Below are positions 34,092-42,794 of a stretch of DNA of 47,409 bases, piece after piece; the stretch's first letter is position 1; every line of letters begins with the position of its first letter. Below the pieces are notes generated by a model. It had not been told where the DNA came from and ran no database searches. It worked only from the letters and a program-made list of their open reading frames with translations. Source of the stretch: Brevibacterium sp. (GTDB lineage Bacteria > Actinomycetota > Actinomycetes > Actinomycetales > Brevibacteriaceae). The stretch lies in the NCBI GenBank assembly GCA_031179165.1, contig JAPSIC010000008.1:1-47409 (forward strand), read 5' to 3'. The position numbers and the translations under genes were made by a program.

Positions 34092-35228
34092 ATGGCTGAG
34101 AGTCTGCCCGCGCACATCGTCGATCTGGTGCCCCGCTTCCACGTTCTCCGACTGCCGATGGTGACCCGGTTCCGCGGGATCACCGAGCGCGAGGTGCTGC
34201 TGTTCGAAGGGCCAGAAGGGTGGGCGGAGTTCTCGCCGTTCACCGAGTACGAGGCTCCCGAAGCCTCCCGCTGGCTGCGCGCCGCTCTCGAGTTCGCCGG
34301 CTGCCTGCCGGGGAGTCGGGCCGAGACGCCGACCGCCGACGCCGCGCACCCGGTCGGTGCCGCCTCGGGGCGGGCGACCGGCGACTTCGCGACCTCGGCG
34401 CGAACCGCCGGTGCCGCCTCGCCGCGGACCCATGTCGAGGTCAACGCGACCCTGCCCGCCTGCGACGTCGCGGACGTCGAGCGGATCCTCGGCCGATACG
34501 GCTCCGTGGGCACGGTCAAAGCCAAGGTCGCCGAGGACGGCATCGAGTCCCTGCCGGAGGATCTGGACCGGTTGGAGGAGTTCCGGCGCCTGTTCCCGAC
34601 GACGACGCTGCGTCTCGACGCCAACGCCGGCTATCGGCTCGCCGAGGCTGAACGGGCCTGCGAGGCGTTCGCCGGATTCGGCCTGCAGTACGTCGAACAG
34701 CCGGTGGCCGCCGTCGAGGACATGGCCAGGCTGCGAACGACCCTGTCCCAGCGGGACCTGCCCGTCGTCCTCGCTGCGGACGAGTCGATCCGCAAGGCCG
34801 AGGATCCGCTCCGGGTGGCGCAGCTGGGGGCCGCCGAGGTGATCGTGGTCAAGGTGGCGCCGCTCGGCGGGATCGCCACCGCCCGCTCCGTCGTCGAGGC
34901 CTGTGGCCTGCCCGCCGTGGTGTCCTCGGCGCTCGAATCCTCGGTCGGGCTGGCCGCGGGCGCGCAGTTGGCCGCGACGCTGCCGGTCACGGACCGCAGC
35001 CGTGAGCTGCTCGGGGAATCGCCGGCATGCGGTCTGGGAACGGCCCGGCTGTTCGCCGAGGATGTCGTGGCCGCTGGGCTGAATCCGCGGGACGGTCGCA
35101 TCCCCATCACACGCATCGATCCGGATCCGGATCGCCTGGAGGCGATGGCGGTGGATCCGGGACGACGCGAGTGGTGGTCAATGCGGCTGCAGGAGTGCTG
35201 GACGCACCTGCTCAGCCGGCGTTCTTGA
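34092..35228 (+). CDS. menC: o-Succinylbenzoate synthase
   Basis: A 378-residue enolase-superfamily enzyme dehydrating SHCHC to o-succinylbenzoate. Catalytic lysine pair K143/K145 (VKAKVAEDG), metal ligands D176 (LRLDANAGY), E202 (YVEQPVA) and D230 (LAADESI), and the second catalytic lysine K254 (VVKVAPLGG) are present in correct order. Residues ~72-112, between the N-terminal cap and the barrel, are an Ala/Gly/Thr-rich insertion not expected in the family, making it longer than usual (~320). Its 3' end overlaps the convergent lipoprotein gene by 17 nt. Confidence 0.92.
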   Translation: MAESLPAHIVDLVPRFHVLRLPMVTRFRGITEREVLLFEGPEGWAEFSPFTEYEAPEASRWLRAALEFAGCLPGSRAETPTADAAHPVGAASGRATGDFATSARTAGAASPRTHVEVNATLPACDVADVERILGRYGSVGTVKAKVAEDGIESLPEDLDRLEEFRRLFPTTTLRLDANAGYRLAEAERACEAFAGFGLQYVEQPVAAVEDMARLRTTLSQRDLPVVLAADESIRKAEDPLRVAQLGAAEVIVVKVAPLGGIATARSVVEACGLPAVVSSALESSVGLAAGAQLAATLPVTDRSRELLGESPACGLGTARLFAEDVVAAGLNPRDGRIPITRIDPDPDRLEAMAVDPGRREWWSMRLQECWTHLLSRRS

Positions 35229-35928
35229 TGGCTTCGAGGAAGGTCTGAGCCGCGGTCACCGCAGCCTGCTCATCACCTTCGGGTGCCAGGTTGACGGCGG
35301 AGACGAGGTTGTTCCCGGTCCGGCTGGTCACGGTCTCGGTCGTGAATGCGGACTGGCCGCCGGCCTCCATCGACGCTCGCACGCCGACGGTGTCGTCGGC
35401 GCCCTCCACGGTGGCGTCGAACGTCTCGGACTTCATGGTCATCTCCATGCCGTTGGTGGTCACGGTGACCTCACCGCACTTCTCGGTGATCCTGCTCGAG
35501 GTGGAGAGGTGCTTGTCGGCAGCGTCCTCGTCGCCGAAGCTCATCAGGCCCACGCTCAGCGAGTTGTCGGTGGCGACGCCGGCGACCGTGGTCCCGTCGC
35601 TCTGCTGGGAGACGTTGAGCGCGGCCAGGGACAGGTCCTTGCACTCGGCGGGGGAGAACTCGGCACCCTCGAGGGCCTTGACCGCTGAGTTGGCGGTGTC
35701 GGAGCCGACATCCATGGCCGTGAACGTCTTGCCGTCGACCTTGGTGGACTCGATGACCTGCGTGAGCTGCTCCTTGCTCAGTTGGGTGGCCGGCGCGGCC
35801 GCCTCGGTCGAGCTGCCGGCCTCGGATCCGGCTTCGGTGCCGGCATCGGCAGGCTGGGAGTCGGTGCCGGAGCAACCGGTCAGACTCAGACCGATGACAA
35901 GGGCGAAGACTGGGAGTGCGCGTTTCAT
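35212..35928 (-). CDS. Putative lipoprotein of unknown function
   Basis: A 238-residue exported protein. MKRALPVFALVIGLSLTGC is a lipoprotein signal with lipobox LTGC; a Ser/Glu/Ala-rich linker follows, then a compact domain with LSKEQLTQVIESTKVDGKTF, FSPAECKDLSLAALN and a closing helix AAVTAAQTFLEAIKNAG. Similar folds occur in small actinobacterial lipoproteins (LpqN/sensor-domain types), but I cannot assign it. I use the ATG at 35928, preceded by AGAGGT, instead of the longer frame opening at 35949. It is the last gene of a minus-strand pair with the esterase and converges on menC with a 17-nt overlap. Confidence 0.75.
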   Translation of the reverse strand: MKRALPVFALVIGLSLTGCSGTDSQPADAGTEAGSEAGSSTEAAAPATQLSKEQLTQVIESTKVDGKTFTAMDVGSDTANSAVKALEGAEFSPAECKDLSLAALNVSQQSDGTTVAGVATDNSLSVGLMSFGDEDAADKHLSTSSRITEKCGEVTVTTNGMEMTMKSETFDATVEGADDTVGVRASMEAGGQSAFTTETVTSRTGNNLVSAVNLAPEGDEQAAVTAAQTFLEAIKNAG

Positions 35929-35948
35929 GGTGACCTCTCGAATGTTCA

Positions 35949-37646
35949 TCAGCGTCGGTTCATCGAGTCCGAGGATCCGCTGCTGGAGTTGTTCTCGGCC
36001 GTGCGGCCATCCTCACTATATTCGCCCCCGGGGTATGCAACCGTCCGGTCGTGTGCCGGTTTCGGCACATGGTCGCTTCGGTCGCGTGCCACTGTGACGG
36101 CTGTTGCTTCGTTCTCGGCTGCTGCTTCGTTCCCGTCCATCTCGGCATCCTCGGCCGCGGTCGCGATGCGCACCGTCGTCACCTCCTCCTGTCCCATGGT
36201 CGAGAAATGCCGGGTCCGCTTCCCGGGAATGATGGGATCGTGCATCGCCGGCGCGAGTCGACCGGTGAACGTCAGGCGCCCCTTCTTGTCGGCCCGCTGT
36301 GAGTAGTCGGTGGAGCCCAATGGGCCCGAGACCGAAACCTCGTACTTCATGCCGGGGCGGAACAGCCCGGGCGTGCGGACGCGGAAGCTGCCGGTCCCGG
36401 TCAGGGAGAAGCCGGCGGCGCTGACCTCGCCGAACCTGACGATCTGCGCGCGGCGCCGGGAGATCTCGACCCGCCACCCATGGATCTCGAATAGGGCATG
36501 ACCGGTGAGATAGGTGAACTCGCCGCCGTCGGCGATCGCGCGACCCGCTCCCTCGCCTCGGCGGAGTTCCCTGCTGGCACCTCGGCGGAGTTGCCGGCGG
36601 TCGCCTCGGCGGGGCTCCTCGTGGGCATCTCGGGGAACCTCTCGCTCGCCTCGGCGGGCACCGGAGCCGCCATAGGCGCGGCGGCGCTCCAGGGCACCCA
36701 GCCACGCCGCCAGCTCGCGCTGCCAGGCCGTCCAATCGTGGAGCCCACTCGTGCGGGGGAACCAGGAGTGTCGGATGCCGAGCTCGCCCAGTCGAGCGGA
36801 GAAGCGCTCGCCGTGCCCGCTGACCACGCTCTCGAGGAGGTCGCGGTCCTTGGTCTCCGACATGCTCCCCGAGCCTGCGCTCAGCCACACATCGACGTCG
36901 CGGAGATTCTCGGCGAGACCGTAAGGGGAGTTGGCGATCCACTCGCTGCGGTCGATGACGGGGTCGCCGAACAGCGTCATCGCTCTCGCCCCTTCGCGCA
37001 GGGCGATGATGTCGAACGCAGGAACGGCGGACAGGGGGTCGAGCGGGGAGGAGAATGCGGCGGCGGCTCCGAACCGGTCGGGGTGCCAGGCGGCGTACTT
37101 CATCGCACCGTAACCACCCATCGACAGCCCGGCCAGGAGCTGGTCCTCACGATCGACGCTCACGGAATAGGTCTTCCTGAGGAATTCGGGGATCTCGACA
37201 GTGTGGAAGGTCGGCCAGTCGTGGACCTCCCCGCCGACGGCCAACCGCGAATACGTGCCGGCGCCGGCATCGGGCATGACGACAAGGTAGGGGCGGTTCC
37301 GGGTCAGCTCCTCTGCCGCACCGAAATCCGTCCACGACCGGAAGTCGTCCCCTCCGCCGTGGTAGAGGTGGATGACCGGGCTGACCTCCTGGGGGATCCC
37401 CGGCAGGAGCACACGGACGCCGACGGTGCGACCGAGGGCGGGCGAGTAGAGGAAGAACTCCCGGAGCCGGTTCGACAGCTTGCGCTTGTCCCGGATGTGC
37501 CACTTCCGGGCGTCCTTGCCGCGCGGTTCGGGACCGAGGAATTCACGATTCTGGTCGCGGGCAGGGTATCTGCCTCTGCGCGAGCGCGCGGACGTCAGCG
37601 TTCGGATGGCCCGCGCCCCGACGGCAAGGAGAATCGATCGGCGCAT
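35949..37646 (-). CDS. Alpha/beta-hydrolase of the esterase D/antigen 85 type with C-terminal beta domain
   Basis: 565 residues in three parts. Residues ~65-325 form an Ag85/FrmB-like esterase: FFLYSPALGRTVGVRVLLPG, HLYHGGGDDFRSWT, the nucleophile S175 in LLAGLSMGGYGAMKYAAWHP and the final histidine in RTSGLHDWTAWQREL. Residues ~325-380 are a repetitive Arg/Glu/Gly linker. Residues ~385-490 look like a beta-sandwich (FSLTGTGSFRVRTPGLF, YEVSVSGPLGSTDYSQ), followed by an acidic, Ser-rich tail. The N-terminus is basic with a weak hydrophobic segment, so export is uncertain. TACGCT lies 6 nt before ATG 37646 on this strand, which decides the start over the upstream TTG. No link to menaquinone synthesis is evident despite its position. 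Confidence 0.75.
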   Translation of the reverse strand: MRRSILLAVGARAIRTLTSARSRRGRYPARDQNREFLGPEPRGKDARKWHIRDKRKLSNRLREFFLYSPALGRTVGVRVLLPGIPQEVSPVIHLYHGGGDDFRSWTDFGAAEELTRNRPYLVVMPDAGAGTYSRLAVGGEVHDWPTFHTVEIPEFLRKTYSVSVDREDQLLAGLSMGGYGAMKYAAWHPDRFGAAAAFSSPLDPLSAVPAFDIIALREGARAMTLFGDPVIDRSEWIANSPYGLAENLRDVDVWLSAGSGSMSETKDRDLLESVVSGHGERFSARLGELGIRHSWFPRTSGLHDWTAWQRELAAWLGALERRRAYGGSGARRGEREVPRDAHEEPRRGDRRQLRRGASRELRRGEGAGRAIADGGEFTYLTGHALFEIHGWRVEISRRRAQIVRFGEVSAAGFSLTGTGSFRVRTPGLFRPGMKYEVSVSGPLGSTDYSQRADKKGRLTFTGRLAPAMHDPIIPGKRTRHFSTMGQEEVTTVRIATAAEDAEMDGNEAAAENEATAVTVARDRSDHVPKPAHDRTVAYPGGEYSEDGRTAENNSSSGSSDSMNRR

Positions 37647-37652
37647 GGGTCG

Positions 37653-37658
37653 AGCGTA
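37653..37658 (-). promoter_or_regulatory. -10 box of a putative leaderless promoter (esterase)
   Basis: TACGCT, then 6 nt, then ATG at 37646 on the minus strand; it lies within the 59-nt divergent gap to menD. Confidence 0.5.
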
Positions 37659-37705
37659 GACACCCAATGTGAACCGCAGGTGAGTAAGTGGTTGAATGAC
37701 GGGTG

Positions 37706-39616
37706 ATGTCGAATTCGAGCGCAGTGGCGCAGCAGATTGCCCGTGGACTGGTCGCGGCTGGGGTCACGGAGGTCGTCTTCGCCCCCGGTTCGCGCTCGGC
37801 GCCCTTGGTCTATGCGCTGGCACCCCTCGCCGAGGCGGGGCTCATCCGCACCCATGTCCGCCTTGACGAGCGCGACGCGGGTTTCCTCGCGCTCGGACTG
37901 GCGCGGGGCCTGCGGGTGAGGGAATCCCGACGTCGCGCATCCGACCAACGGGGAGCCTCAGCCGAACAACGGCGTGCCTCAACCGGCCAGGGCCCGCGGT
38001 CGGGGCAGCGCAGAGAAGCGCCGGTGGCCCTGGTGACCACTTCAGGGTCCGCGGTGGCGAACCTGCACCCGGCGGTGCTCGAAGCCTCCTATGGCCACCT
38101 GCCGCTGCTGGCGATCACCGCCGATCGACCCGCGCGCCTGCGGGGGACCGGGGCGAACCAGACGCTCGACGATCAGTCACAGGTTCTCAGCGATGTCCGA
38201 GCCGCATTCGACGTCGCCGTCGACGGCGGCTCCGAGGTCGGCTGCGGCAGCGAAGTCGGCCGTGGCACCGCCGTCGATCGTGTCGTCCATGACCGGGTGC
38301 GCGGCGTCGAGGACCTCCTCGCCGAGGCGATCGCGCGCTCCCTCGGAGAATCGATCGGTCCCGGTGGGGAGCGGATCTCGACCGGGCGCTCGCAGGCAGA
38401 CCCCGGACGAATGCAGGCCGGGCCGGGGCCGGTGCAGTTCAATGTGCAGTTCGACGTCCCGCTGGTCCCGACCGAGGACGAGCTGACCGAATGGCAGGCG
38501 GAGATCGCGGAGAAGCGCCCCCGTGACTTCACCGGCGCTGATGCCGATGCAGACGCCGGCGCCGACGAGGACAACCTCCGTCGCGAAGTGCAGGTGCCTC
38601 TTGGCGCGATCGCCGAATCGGGGACCAGCGCAGGAACAGTCATCGTCGCCGGAGACGCCAGCGGCCATTCGGCCGACCAGCTCATCGCGCTGGCGCAGGA
38701 ACACGGCATCCCAGTGCTGGCCGAGCCGTCGAGCCCGCTGACCGCGGCGTCGACATTCGTTCCCTCGCACGCTCGAGTGCTCGCCGAGCGTCCCGGCCTC
38801 CGCGCGGCCATCCGCACCGTCCTCGTCCACGGCAAACCCACTCTCACGCGACCGATCGCTGCCCTGTTGGCCGACGAGTCTGTGGAAGTCCACCATCTGC
38901 CCGACGACATCGACGAGGCGGACCTCGTCCTCATCGACGAGGCGGACCTCGTCATCATCGACGATCCCGTGGACGGAGCCGGCGACCCGGAAGCGGGAGA
39001 CGACGCCTCCGGGACGTGGCTCGAGGAATGGAGAGCCGCCGGTACGGACCTCGCATCAGCTCCCGCGACCTCTGTGGCGGCCGAGGTCGCGGAATACCTG
39101 GCAGCCTCGGAGATCACTCTCTTCGCGGCCAGCTCGAACACGATCCGCTATCTCAGCACTGTCGCCGAGGTGAAGGCGGAGATCCATGCCTCGCGCGGTC
39201 TGGCCGGGATCGACGGACTGGTGTCGACGGCTGCCGGTCTGTCCCTGGCTCTCGAGGACACCGTGGTGCTCGTCATCGGTGACATCGCGATGCTCCACGA
39301 CGTCGGCGGTCTGCTCACCCCGAGTGGTGAACAGCCCGGAGACGTGGTGATCGTCGTTCTCAACGATGACGGGGGAGCGATCTTCTCGGGCCTTGAGCAT
39401 TCGCAGGACCATGTCGTCGGCTACCTGCGGCGATACTTCACCGTCCCCCACGGCAGGACCTTCTCGGACCTGGCCGCGGCCTATGGTTGGGATCACGCAC
39501 GGGTGGCCAGTCGTGACGAGTTCGTCGCAGTCTTCGAACAGAACGGCGCCACGGCGGACTCGAAGGGATCGCGCACGATCATCGAGGTCGCTCTGGAGCC
39601 GGTCGCCCACGCCTGA
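37706..39616 (+). CDS. menD: 2-succinyl-5-enolpyruvyl-6-hydroxy-3-cyclohexene-1-carboxylate synthase
   Basis: A 636-residue thiamine-diphosphate enzyme joining isochorismate with 2-oxoglutarate. GSRSAPL and the catalytic Glu55 in RLDERDAGF mark the N-terminal domain; TSGSAVANLHPAVLEASYGHLPLLAITADRP follows; the ThDP/Mg site is IGDIAMLHDVGGLL plus NDDGGAIFSGLEH. Two unusual parts: residues ~71-106, a Ser/Gln/Arg-rich insertion splitting the first domain, and IDEADLVL repeated twice (24-bp duplication at 38909-38956). Longer than the ~550 residues typical of MenD. GTG 37703 directly precedes ATG 37706; a weak -10 (TTGAAT, 37692-37697) lies just upstream. Confidence 0.93.
   Translation: MSNSSAVAQQIARGLVAAGVTEVVFAPGSRSAPLVYALAPLAEAGLIRTHVRLDERDAGFLALGLARGLRVRESRRRASDQRGASAEQRRASTGQGPRSGQRREAPVALVTTSGSAVANLHPAVLEASYGHLPLLAITADRPARLRGTGANQTLDDQSQVLSDVRAAFDVAVDGGSEVGCGSEVGRGTAVDRVVHDRVRGVEDLLAEAIARSLGESIGPGGERISTGRSQADPGRMQAGPGPVQFNVQFDVPLVPTEDELTEWQAEIAEKRPRDFTGADADADAGADEDNLRREVQVPLGAIAESGTSAGTVIVAGDASGHSADQLIALAQEHGIPVLAEPSSPLTAASTFVPSHARVLAERPGLRAAIRTVLVHGKPTLTRPIAALLADESVEVHHLPDDIDEADLVLIDEADLVIIDDPVDGAGDPEAGDDASGTWLEEWRAAGTDLASAPATSVAAEVAEYLAASEITLFAASSNTIRYLSTVAEVKAEIHASRGLAGIDGLVSTAAGLSLALEDTVVLVIGDIAMLHDVGGLLTPSGEQPGDVVIVVLNDDGGAIFSGLEHSQDHVVGYLRRYFTVPHGRTFSDLAAAYGWDHARVASRDEFVAVFEQNGATADSKGSRTIIEVALEPVAHA
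38909..38956 (+). repeat. 24-bp tandem duplication inside menD
   Basis: Two head-to-tail copies starting with ATCGACGAGGCGGACCTCGT at 38909 and 38933, adding eight codons (IDEADLV twice) in frame. Confidence 0.8.
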
Positions 39617-39670
39617 GCCCGAGACCCATGCCTGGGCCATGTCGGTGTCCATCTGTGACTCTCGCTCCGC

Positions 39671-41152
39671 TCAGCCGCTGCGGGTGATGAGACGGAGCTC
39701 GAGCATCTCCTCGAGACGACTGACGTCGGGCGAAGGCCGGGGCGAATTCTCGACGGACTGCGGTGGTGGAGCGGCCGGTGTCGGCGCTGCCGGAACCGCC
39801 TGTGGAGCTTGGGAGGATTGAGGTGGAGGTGTCGGGGGTTGAAGGAATCCGGACAGGGACTGCTTCCAATCCTTCTCACCGGCAGGCGCGGTCGAGGGGC
39901 GACGGCGGGTGCGCATTCGCGGCACCACGGGACGCGGTCCTGTCCGGTACCGCTTGCCGGCAGGGGTGTGCACGATCAGGTCATCGCCGTCGAGCTCATG
40001 CCGCCATCCCGGGTGCTCTTTGGCGTAGTTGCAGGAGGCGCAGAGCCCCGACGAGTTCTCCCACGTCGTCTCTCCGCCGGCCGCCACCGGATCGACATGG
40101 TCGGCGTGTCTGATCGGGGCGTCGCACCACGGTGTGCGGCACACGTCGTCGCGGAGCACGATCATGCGTCGCAGCAGTCCGGTGAACTCCCGGCCGCGTG
40201 ACTCCATTCCGACCAGCTGTCCCTCGTGCGGTGTCGCGAACAGGCGCCGGAGGAACACTCGACCCTTGGTCGCCCCAATGTAGTTTCGTGCCGTCTTCGC
40301 CGGCAGGGAGCCGTGCCCGGGCAGCCAGGCGGGCACACTTCCGGCGGCCAGCAGGGATTCGGCTTCGACCACGAGGAGCACCTCGGCGGGGACGGCCTCG
40401 GCCGTGTCCTGACCGGTGACGCGTTCGACGAACACATCCGCCATCACCTGGCCGTGCCGTCGCCCATCGGCATCACCCTGTGCGGTGATCGAGTCGGCGG
40501 CGGCCTTGAGCCCCTCGTAGGCGGCGACAGCCTGGACCAGGGGAATGGTCGCCGACACCCGGCCCATTCCATTGGCCAGGGGCGTCATTGTCACCCGTCG
40601 ATTCGCCGTCGCTCGGGCCGCGCGCTGTGCGGCGTCGTCGGCGGAGATTTCGGCGGCCAGGGCACGGGCTTCGTGGCGGAGGCTCTTGATCCCGGCGCCA
40701 CCGAGACTGCTGCGCAGTCGATGGTCGACCCGGCGTCGGTCGGCGGGGGTGAGGTCTGTGGTCTCGTCGGCCACGATCCTCGCCTTCGACTCGCTGATGA
40801 CCCCGATCTGCAGGGCGGCGAAGGTATGGGGAAGATCCGCCAGGGCGCGTGCCGTGGTGAGGAACTTCCGGCCGCTTCCGGGGCTCGTCTTCTTCGCGAA
40901 TCCGATCTCGTCACCGGCCCGGACTCCCCGTCTGGCCACAGGCACACGGTTGAGAGCGTCACGGTCGATGCGCAGGTGCTCGAAGGCCACCGCTTCCCTG
41001 GCCTGTGCGGCCGCGAGGGTCGCCTTCAGCTCTTCGAAGGCCGTGATCCGATTCAGTGCTTCGCGTTCGGTGGTGGCAGGGGCGAGATCGCGCAGGAGAG
41101 CACCGAGCCGAGTCGCCTCGGTGAGGGTGTCGGGCACGGGGTGTGCTTCCAT
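39671..41152 (-). CDS. DUF222 / HNH endonuclease domain protein (13E12-like)
   Basis: A 493-residue protein of the actinobacterial 13E12/DUF222 group. Residues ~20-310 are the helical DUF222 region (FEELKATLAAAQAREAVAFEH, ARALADLPHTFAALQIGVISE, AEISADDAAQRAARATANRRVT). Residues ~330-400 carry an HNH nuclease: RTPWCDAPIRHADHVDPVAAGG, then SSGLCASCNYAKEHPGW with paired cysteines for zinc. The C-terminal ~80 residues are Pro/Ala-rich. These proteins are scattered in multiple copies in actinobacterial genomes and have no known role; some may be mobile. It separates menD from menF. TAGTGT lies 6 nt before its ATG. Confidence 0.87.
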   Translation of the reverse strand: MEAHPVPDTLTEATRLGALLRDLAPATTEREALNRITAFEELKATLAAAQAREAVAFEHLRIDRDALNRVPVARRGVRAGDEIGFAKKTSPGSGRKFLTTARALADLPHTFAALQIGVISESKARIVADETTDLTPADRRRVDHRLRSSLGGAGIKSLRHEARALAAEISADDAAQRAARATANRRVTMTPLANGMGRVSATIPLVQAVAAYEGLKAAADSITAQGDADGRRHGQVMADVFVERVTGQDTAEAVPAEVLLVVEAESLLAAGSVPAWLPGHGSLPAKTARNYIGATKGRVFLRRLFATPHEGQLVGMESRGREFTGLLRRMIVLRDDVCRTPWCDAPIRHADHVDPVAAGGETTWENSSGLCASCNYAKEHPGWRHELDGDDLIVHTPAGKRYRTGPRPVVPRMRTRRRPSTAPAGEKDWKQSLSGFLQPPTPPPQSSQAPQAVPAAPTPAAPPPQSVENSPRPSPDVSRLEEMLELRLITRSG

Positions 41153-41158
41153 GACTGC

Positions 41159-41164
41159 ACACTA
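41159..41164 (-). promoter_or_regulatory. -10 box of a putative leaderless promoter (DUF222/HNH gene)
   Basis: TAGTGT, then 6 nt, then ATG at 41152 on the minus strand. Confidence 0.5.
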
Positions 41165-41233
41165 GCGACCGCCCGTGACACGAGAATTCCGACGCGAGCG
41201 CCGCCATGTCAAGGTTCGGCACTTCGAGCCGCT

Positions 41234-41302
41234 CTCACCCGGGACAGAACGCCGTCCTCACCCCAGGCCGAACGCCGCCCTCACTCCAGGCCGAGCGCCC
41301 GG
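41234..41302 (+). repeat. Three 23-bp tandem units running into the menF 3' end
   Basis: CTCACCC/CTCACTC-type units start at 41234, 41257 and 41280; copies two and three share CCAGGCCGA(A/G)CGCC. The third copy encodes the last residues of MenF (minus strand), so the array has probably grown out of the gene end. Confidence 0.6.
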
Positions 41303-42645
41303 CGCATCGGCGCGAACTTCGCCTCGGTCTCGGCCACCTCGGCGATGGGATCGGAATCGGGCATGATGCCGGCCCCCGCGAAGAGGCGGATCCGGTTGCG
41401 GTCCTCGAGCTGACCGCATCGCAGGGCGATCCCGAACTGGCCGTTGCCACGGCCGTCCATCCAACCCACCGGACCCGAGTACCGGCCGCGATCGAGTGGC
41501 TCCATCTCGTCGATGTGTGTGAGCGCGCTCGACTGCGGGTACCCGCCGACGGCCGCGGTCGGGTGGACGGCCGCGGCGACGTCGAGGGCGTTGAGGGTGG
41601 TCTCCGGGCCCAGGTGCGCGGTGGCGTCGGAGGCCGAGTGGATGACATTGGCCAGCGGCAGCAGGTGCGGGCGCTCGTCGACGCTGACATCGGCGGCGAC
41701 GCGGCTGAGGCTGCGCTGCAGGGACGCGATCGCGAACGCGTGCTCCGTGCTGTCCTTGTGCGCGCTGAGCAGCTTCCGCGCCGCGGGCAGCTCCGTCGTC
41801 GGATCCTCCTCCACCCGGTAGGTGCCGGCGAGCACGCGGGAGACGACGCGCGAGTTCTCGACCCCGATGAGCAGCTCCGGGGTCGAACCGATGAGTCCGG
41901 CCACATCGAACGTCCAGCAGCTGGGGTAGCTGCGGTTGAGCGCGCCGAGCACGGAGCGGACGTCGATCTCCTCCTCGGTGGTGACGAGTTCGTCGCGGGC
42001 GAGGACGACCTTGCGCAGCGTCGGATCATCGGAGAAGGCGTCCACCTCGGCGGAGTTCTCCACGGGTGTGAGCATCCCCGCGACCGTCTCGACGAGTCGG
42101 GCCCAGGCATCCCTGTCGAGATCGCCGGGCGACGCCGTCGCCGAGGTGACCGGCCGCAGCGATTCCGGGTGCAGCACCGGCGGTGCGGGGGTCGCGTCCG
42201 CCTCGGTGATGGTGGTCATCCACACCCGCCCGCCGCGCCGGCCGAGGACGAACTCGGGGACGTGGAGGAGGGAGTCGACCTCGGACTCCCCGGAGAAGGC
42301 GACGGTGGCGAAGCACATCAGTCCCGAGCCGAGCAGATCGACCTCGTCCTCGACGTCGGCGGCGGCGGTGATGGCCTTCCAGGCAGCGGAGAGCTCCGCG
42401 AATCGGTCCCTGCCGCGGGCGCGGATCCGCAGGGTCCGGCCGAAGCCGATGAGCCCGGAGGTGTCGCGGACCCAGCAGGAGAACGCCGAAGTGGGCAGGA
42501 GCGTCAGGGTCTGCTCCACGGTCGTGGGCAGGCCGGATTCGAAGGGGAACCCCGGACCCGGGTCCACATCGTCGACGAAGCGCGAGCTCACCCGCAGGTG
42601 CGGGACCTGGGCCGCGATGTCCGCGTATCCATAAGTGGTAGTCAT
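41281..42645 (-). CDS. menF: Isochorismate synthase
   Basis: A 454-residue chorismate-binding enzyme converting chorismate to isochorismate, the first committed step of menaquinone synthesis. The C-terminal chorismate-binding signatures are clear: KVVLARDELVTTEEEIDVRS, STPELLIGVENSRVVSRVLAGT, HLLPLANVIHSASDATAHL, TAAVGGYPQSSALTHIDEME and GRYSGPVGWMDGRGNGQFGIALR. An entC-type siderophore function is possible in principle, but the neighbourhood is entirely menaquinone. TAAAGT lies 9 nt before the ATG, suggesting a very short leader. It is divergent from menG. Confidence 0.9.
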   Translation of the reverse strand: MTTTYGYADIAAQVPHLRVSSRFVDDVDPGPGFPFESGLPTTVEQTLTLLPTSAFSCWVRDTSGLIGFGRTLRIRARGRDRFAELSAAWKAITAAADVEDEVDLLGSGLMCFATVAFSGESEVDSLLHVPEFVLGRRGGRVWMTTITEADATPAPPVLHPESLRPVTSATASPGDLDRDAWARLVETVAGMLTPVENSAEVDAFSDDPTLRKVVLARDELVTTEEEIDVRSVLGALNRSYPSCWTFDVAGLIGSTPELLIGVENSRVVSRVLAGTYRVEEDPTTELPAARKLLSAHKDSTEHAFAIASLQRSLSRVAADVSVDERPHLLPLANVIHSASDATAHLGPETTLNALDVAAAVHPTAAVGGYPQSSALTHIDEMEPLDRGRYSGPVGWMDGRGNGQFGIALRCGQLEDRNRIRLFAGAGIMPDSDPIAEVAETEAKFAPMRRALGLE

Positions 42646-42782
42646 TTCAGGCCCACTTTAGACCAGGTCCGCAGCAGGTCCGGGGCCGGGAAGAGCCCGC
42701 GGGCCGTGACTGTGGCGAGTTCCACAGCGCCGGGGGAGGAGAAACGGGGCCCGCGGATTCGCTCCCGACGAAGAGGTGTTGA

Positions 42783-42788
42783 GACAAT
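42783..42788 (+). promoter_or_regulatory. -10-like box immediately upstream of menG
   Basis: GACAAT is followed by 6 nt and ATG 42795, the same geometry as the leaderless promoters elsewhere, but the first base departs from TANNNT. Confidence 0.35.
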
Positions 42789-42794
42789 GAACCC

